A DNA stretch of 6,861 bases, from assembly GCA_964453265.1 (NCBI GenBank), contig CAYVNU010000033.1:1-6861 (forward strand), read 5' to 3'. This document shows positions 4,494 through 6,861 of the stretch, piece by piece. The stretch comes from CAYVNU01 sp964453265 (GTDB lineage Bacteria > Patescibacteriota > Doudnabacteria > UBA920). Within the stretch, counting starts at the first letter, position 1; each line of letters begins with the position of its first letter. The notes beneath the pieces are model-generated. The model had not been told where the DNA came from. It searched no databases and worked only from the letters and a program-made list of their open reading frames with translations. The position numbers and the translations under genes were made by a program.

Positions 4494-6224
4494 ATGCAAA
4501 AATTGGAGGAATTAAAAAATTTAATAAAGGGGGAAATTGAAACCGCTGACGGTGTTTTAGACAAATACAGTCGCGATGCCAGCGTGTTTGAAATAAAACC
4601 CACGGCCGTGGTGCACCCGCAAAATACGGAAGATTTAAAAACAATTGTAAAATGGGTGAGTGGGCAAAAAGAAAAAAATCCCGAAGTCTCTATAACAGCC
4701 AGAAGCGCGGGTACGGACATGTCCGGCGGCGCGGTGAATGACTCGCTGATTTTAGATTTCACCACGCATTTTAATAAAATTATAAAAATTGAGCATAACG
4801 CCCAAGCGGAATTAAAAATTGAAAAAAAAGACGGCCGGGAGCTGGAAGTAGACGGCGGGGCCGAAGTTGAGCCCGGGGTTTTTTACCGCGATTTTGAAAA
4901 AGAAACATTGGCTAAAAATTTAATTCTGCCCTGCTATACCGCGTCTAAAATGTTAAATACCGTAGGCGGTATGGCAGCTAATAATTCCGCGGGCGAAAAA
5001 ACCCTTTCCTATGGCCAGACCAAAGACTGGGTTAAGGAACTAGACGTGGTTTTGTCTAACGGCGAGAATTATACTTTTGGGCAATTAAGCGAGCGCGAAT
5101 TGGAGCAAAAATTAAAACTCACGACTTTTGAAGGTGAAGTTTACCGGAAAATGTTCCAGCTAATTAAAAATAATTACGACTTAATAATGGCAGCCAAGCC
5201 GAAAACTTCCAAAAATTCCGCCGGTTATTTGTTGTGGGAAGTTTGGGACAAAGTAAATTTTAATTTAGCTAAAATTTTTGTAGGCAGCCAAGGCACTTTG
5301 GGACTTATAAACAAAGTTAAATTTAATTTAACCAGGCCCAAACCTAAAAGTGAACTGCTGGTGATTTTTATGCAGGACTTAAAAATTTTGGGCGATGTGG
5401 TGCATACAGTTGTTCAACATAAGCCGGAAAGTTTTGAAAGTTTTGACGACCATACTTTTTCTTTGGCCATGCGCTTTTTGCCGGATATGCTTAAAAAGAT
5501 GTCCCGCGAAGCGGGATCCGCCTTTGGCGGAACGGGTTCATTAATTTCATTAGGTTTGCAATTTTTGCCGGAAGTCTGGATGACTTTAACCGGCGGTGTG
5601 CCAAAATTAATTTTAATTGCTGAGTTTACCGGTGACACAGAAGAAGAAATTAAGCGCAATATGCAAAGAGCGCAAAAAGAAGTGGAAGAAAAGTATAAGC
5701 TTAAAACCCACATTACTAAAAGCATGCAGGAAGCCAGCAAGTATTGGACTGTTAGGCGGGAAAGTTTTAGCCTGCTTAGGCAGCACAGCGCGGGCTTGGC
5801 AACAGCGCCGTTTATTGACGATATTGTGGTCAGGCCGCATCAATTGCCGGAGTTTTTGCCTAAACTAAACGCAATACTGGCTAAGTATCCGTCTTTAATT
5901 TATACAATTGCCGGCCATGCCGGAGATGCCAATTTTCACATTATCCCGCTAATGGATTTAAGCAAAGAGAGCGAGCGGGAAATAATACCAAAACTTTCCG
6001 AGGAAGTTTATGGCTTGGTTTTAGAATACAAAGGCAGTATAACCGCCGAGCATAATGACGGACTTATTCGCACGCCGTTTTTGGAAAAAATGTACGGAAC
6101 TCAAATTACTGATTTGTTCAGCGAGGTAAAAAATATTTTTGATCCTAAAGGCATATTTAACCCGCATAAAAAAGTTAATTGCACTATGGAATATTCCATG
6201 AGCAAAATGAAGAAGCATTTGTGA
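4494..6224 (+). CDS. FAD-linked dehydrogenase of the GlcD/D-lactate dehydrogenase family
   Basis: This 576-residue flavoprotein most likely oxidises a 2-hydroxy acid (D-lactate, glycolate or similar) and passes electrons to the respiratory chain or an unidentified acceptor; the exact substrate cannot be read from sequence. The N-terminal FAD-binding (PCMH/FAD_binding_4) domain spans about 35-280, with ARSAGTDMSGGA (69-80), the GGMAANNSAGEKTLSYG loop (158-174) and GSQGTLG (264-270). The C-terminal FAD-oxidase domain holds PFIDDIVVRP (439-448), the metal-site motif GHAGDANFH (474-482), ITAEHNDGLIR (516-526) and FDPKGIFNPHKK (549-560). The last of these marks a complete C-terminus; no Fe-S (GlcF-like) extension follows. 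There are two oddities. The usual SGEHGDG motif reads TAEHNDG. A Gly-rich then hydrophobic stretch (about 340-370) looks inserted relative to GlcD and could bind membrane. The start is the first ATG, with no Shine-Dalgarno before it. The TGA stop abuts a tandem repeat. Confidence 0.9.
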   Translation: MQKLEELKNLIKGEIETADGVLDKYSRDASVFEIKPTAVVHPQNTEDLKTIVKWVSGQKEKNPEVSITARSAGTDMSGGAVNDSLILDFTTHFNKIIKIEHNAQAELKIEKKDGRELEVDGGAEVEPGVFYRDFEKETLAKNLILPCYTASKMLNTVGGMAANNSAGEKTLSYGQTKDWVKELDVVLSNGENYTFGQLSERELEQKLKLTTFEGEVYRKMFQLIKNNYDLIMAAKPKTSKNSAGYLLWEVWDKVNFNLAKIFVGSQGTLGLINKVKFNLTRPKPKSELLVIFMQDLKILGDVVHTVVQHKPESFESFDDHTFSLAMRFLPDMLKKMSREAGSAFGGTGSLISLGLQFLPEVWMTLTGGVPKLILIAEFTGDTEEEIKRNMQRAQKEVEEKYKLKTHITKSMQEASKYWTVRRESFSLLRQHSAGLATAPFIDDIVVRPHQLPEFLPKLNAILAKYPSLIYTIAGHAGDANFHIIPLMDLSKESEREIIPKLSEEVYGLVLEYKGSITAEHNDGLIRTPFLEKMYGTQITDLFSEVKNIFDPKGIFNPHKKVNCTMEYSMSKMKKHL

Positions 6225-6278
6225 GAATGAAGAATGAAGAATGAAGAATGAAGAATGAAGAATGAAGAATGAAGAATG
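6225..6278. repeat. Heptanucleotide tandem array (GAATGAA)x7.7 abutting the dehydrogenase stop
   Basis: Seven exact GAATGAA copies plus GAATG begin at the first base after the TGA stop (6222-6224). TGA recurs in all three + frames, while the minus strand (TTCATTC) has no stops. The last codons of the gene already contain AATGAAG (6206-6212), so the array may have grown from, or into, the gene end. The unit differs from those of the two end arrays but shares their length class and purine bias. Confidence 0.95.
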
Positions 6279-6307
6279 CGGTGGAACTTTTTGTTTTATT
6301 AAATATT

Positions 6308-6464
6308 TATGTTTTTTACCCTCTCTCCCATAGGGGAGAGGGCGGGGGCTTGCCCCGCCTCTCGCAAGAGGCGGGGTGAGGTTTCAGCGATTGTAAAAAA
6401 CATAACCAAATTAAATATTCAAAGATCGTTACCTCACCCTAACCCTCTCCGAGAGCGGAGAGGG
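6308..6464. repeat. Nested REP-like inverted-repeat element
   Basis: TATGTTTTTTAC (6308-6319) and its exact reverse complement (6393-6404) enclose GC-rich hairpins: CTCTCCC/GGGAGAG (6323-6329 and 6334-6340), GGCGGGG/CCCCGCC (6341-6347 and 6353-6359), and a perfect 10-bp stem CCCCGCCTCT/AGAGGCGGGG with loop CGCA (6353-6376). The last two compete for 6353-6359. GGGTGAGGT (6374-6382) also pairs with ACCTCACCC (6431-6439), followed by the 9-bp hairpin CCCTCTCCG/CGGAGAGGG (6443-6464). The words CCTCACCCTAACCCTCTCC and GGGAGAGGG match a widespread REP-like vocabulary known to me from other bacteria. It contains no gene; it is probably a non-autonomous palindromic repeat and may stabilise or end the dehydrogenase mRNA. 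Confidence 0.65.
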
Positions 6465-6468
6465 AATT

Positions 6469-6499
6469 AAAAAACATTCATACACGACTGTATGAATGT
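6469..6499 (-). terminator. Intrinsic terminator, minus strand
   Basis: ACATTCATACA (6474-6484) and TGTATGAATGT (6489-6499) form a perfect 11-bp stem with loop CGAC. Read on the minus strand the stem runs straight into TTTTTT (6474-6469), the arrangement of a rho-independent terminator. On the + strand it is followed by GGTGGAAAAAA, so it would not work well in that direction. Confidence 0.55.
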
Positions 6500-6504
6500 G
6501 GTGG

Positions 6505-6562
6505 AAAAAAATAGCGGCCGGAAAGCAACTACGCATATTGTGCGATGCGTGGCTTTCCGGCC
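6505..6562 (-). terminator. Second intrinsic terminator-like hairpin, minus strand
   Basis: GGCCGGAAAGC (6516-6526) pairs exactly with GCTTTCCGGCC (6552-6562). Inside it ACGCAT (6531-6536) pairs with ATGCGT (6545-6550), giving a long two-part hairpin. On the minus strand it is followed, after 4 nt, by seven T (6511-6505), a good terminator signature. On the + strand only TTCTTT follows. Together with the preceding hairpin it suggests tandem stops for a leftward transcript entering from beyond the right edge. Confidence 0.55.
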
Positions 6563-6568
6563 TTCTTT

Positions 6569-6705
6569 GGGTACTCTATACTGTACCCTCCTTTCTCTCC
6601 GCCTAAAAAGGCGGAGGGGCAAAATCGGCTGGGGGGGTGGAGGAGGGGGTTTGGCCTAGGACGTTTCAGATTGACGCCCTACCTTCTTTCGAAGGCCCCA
6701 GCCGA
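6569..6705. repeat. GC-rich multi-hairpin region, REP-like or structured RNA
   Basis: Successive inverted pairs are: GGGTAC/GTACCC (6569-6574, 6583-6588); CTCCGCCT/AGGCGGAG with loop AAAA (6597-6604, 6609-6616); and TCGGCTGGGG/CCCCAGCCGA (6625-6634, 6696-6705). The last pair encloses AGGACGT/ACGCCCT with one mismatch (6658-6664, 6674-6680) and CCTTC/GAAGG (6682-6686, 6691-6695). The + strand is G-rich at 6631-6650. It matches no RNA family I can name (not tRNA, tmRNA, RNase P or SRP by motif). The 72-codon frame across it (6545-6763) has no recognisable content and is judged spurious. Confidence 0.45.
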
Positions 6706-6791
6706 CGAATGCATGTATTTTACTCCAATTATAGAAAGTTGCAAGGGCTTTATTTATAGATGATTTTTTTAAGGAAATGGATTATAATGAG
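6706..6791. other. AT-rich spacer with a lone TATAAT near the right array
   Basis: Nothing is recognised as a gene here. TATAAT occurs at 6783-6788 on the + strand with only a poor -35 (TGATTT, 6761-6766). An AAGGA (6771-6775) stands 11 nt before an ATG (6787) that reads Met-Ser-Lys-stop as it runs into the CAAGTAG-type array. A promoter reading rightwards out of the window, or the stub of a start region cut by the array, are both possible and unproven. Confidence 0.25.
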
Positions 6792-6861
6792 TAAGTAGTA
6801 AGTAGCAAGTAGCAAGTAGCAAGTAGCAAGTAGCAAGTAGCAAGTAGCAAGTAGCAAGTAG
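6792..6861. repeat. Heptanucleotide tandem array (TAAGTAG)x2-(CAAGTAG)x8, runs off the window
   Basis: Two TAAGTAG units (6792-6805) are followed by eight exact CAAGTAG units (6806-6861), continuing past the right edge. The period of 7 places TAG in all three + frames; the complement (CTACTTG) has no stops. One copy of the same unit occurs in the left-end repeat tract (90-96). Confidence 0.96.

Noticed and set aside
5414..5868. Overlapping frames of 76-108 codons on both strands inside the dehydrogenase gene
   Set aside because: They fall within the well-conserved FAD-oxidase coding sequence, have no start signals, and conflict with it.
6222..6278. UGA read as glycine (code 25), extending the dehydrogenase through the GAATGAA array
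   Set aside because: The family C-terminus (FDPKGIFNPHKK) is already complete 16 residues earlier, all other genes read well in the standard code with no internal TGA, and the extension would be pure array translation.
6511..6565. tRNA-like cloverleaf at the GGCCGGAAAGC hairpin
   Set aside because: The long uninterrupted stem has no D/T-loop consensus, no anticodon arm of proper size and no acceptor end.
6545..6763. 72-codon frame on the + strand across the right-hand hairpin region
   Set aside because: It starts inside a stem-loop, is composed of translated GC-rich palindromes, has no ribosome binding site, and its sequence shows no domain or plausible composition.

Overview
This is an AT-rich bacterial stretch with seven convincing protein genes, short intergenic spaces, and gene-free ends built of 7-8 bp tandem repeats and stacked hairpins. 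Small ordinary housekeeping genes, weak or missing Shine-Dalgarno sequences, a stand-alone 76-residue HTH protein and REP-like palindromes would suit a Patescibacteria/CPR-type genome. That placement is inference: there is no rRNA or marker gene here to fix it.

Layout. 1-220: a perfect octamer array (TAGGAGAG)x7 decaying into a G-rich AGTAG-type tract that includes a mirror repeat and possible G-quadruplex. 287-1759 (+): a two-gene unit. The first encodes a protein resembling the TraB/TIKI (GxxH...E...GxxH) superfamily with a twin-arginine-like segment in its middle. The second encodes an unrecognised 111-residue protein with a short internal repeat. 1796-1834: a near-perfect 39-bp palindrome that probably terminates transcription from both sides. 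1854-2255 (-): MscL, a mechanosensitive channel with a four-cysteine C-terminal tail. 2314-2394: a REP-like palindromic element. 2405-2635 (-): a small LuxR/GerE-type HTH protein. 2726-4355 (+): a DUF47/PhoU-like protein and a Pit-family phosphate permease, a classic two-gene phosphate transport operon. 4494-6224 (+): an FAD-linked dehydrogenase of the GlcD/D-lactate dehydrogenase type. 6225-6861: about 640 bp with no gene, holding a (GAATGAA) array that starts at the dehydrogenase stop codon, about ten hairpins, and a terminal (CAAGTAG) array that runs off the window.

How the parts fit. The HTH gene and the DUF47-pit operon diverge from a 90-bp region that carries a recognisable promoter for each direction. 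A 9-bp inverted repeat brackets the pit promoter, so local control of phosphate uptake by the HTH protein is a plausible, untested idea. MscL (osmotic release), Pit (phosphate import) and the dehydrogenase (oxidation of a 2-hydroxy acid such as lactate or glycolate) are otherwise unlinked membrane and energy functions. The least understood items are the TIKI-like gene with its odd Tat-like segment, its small partner, and the repeat-rich ends. Both window ends lie inside tandem arrays, so the window may be a whole contig broken at repeats.
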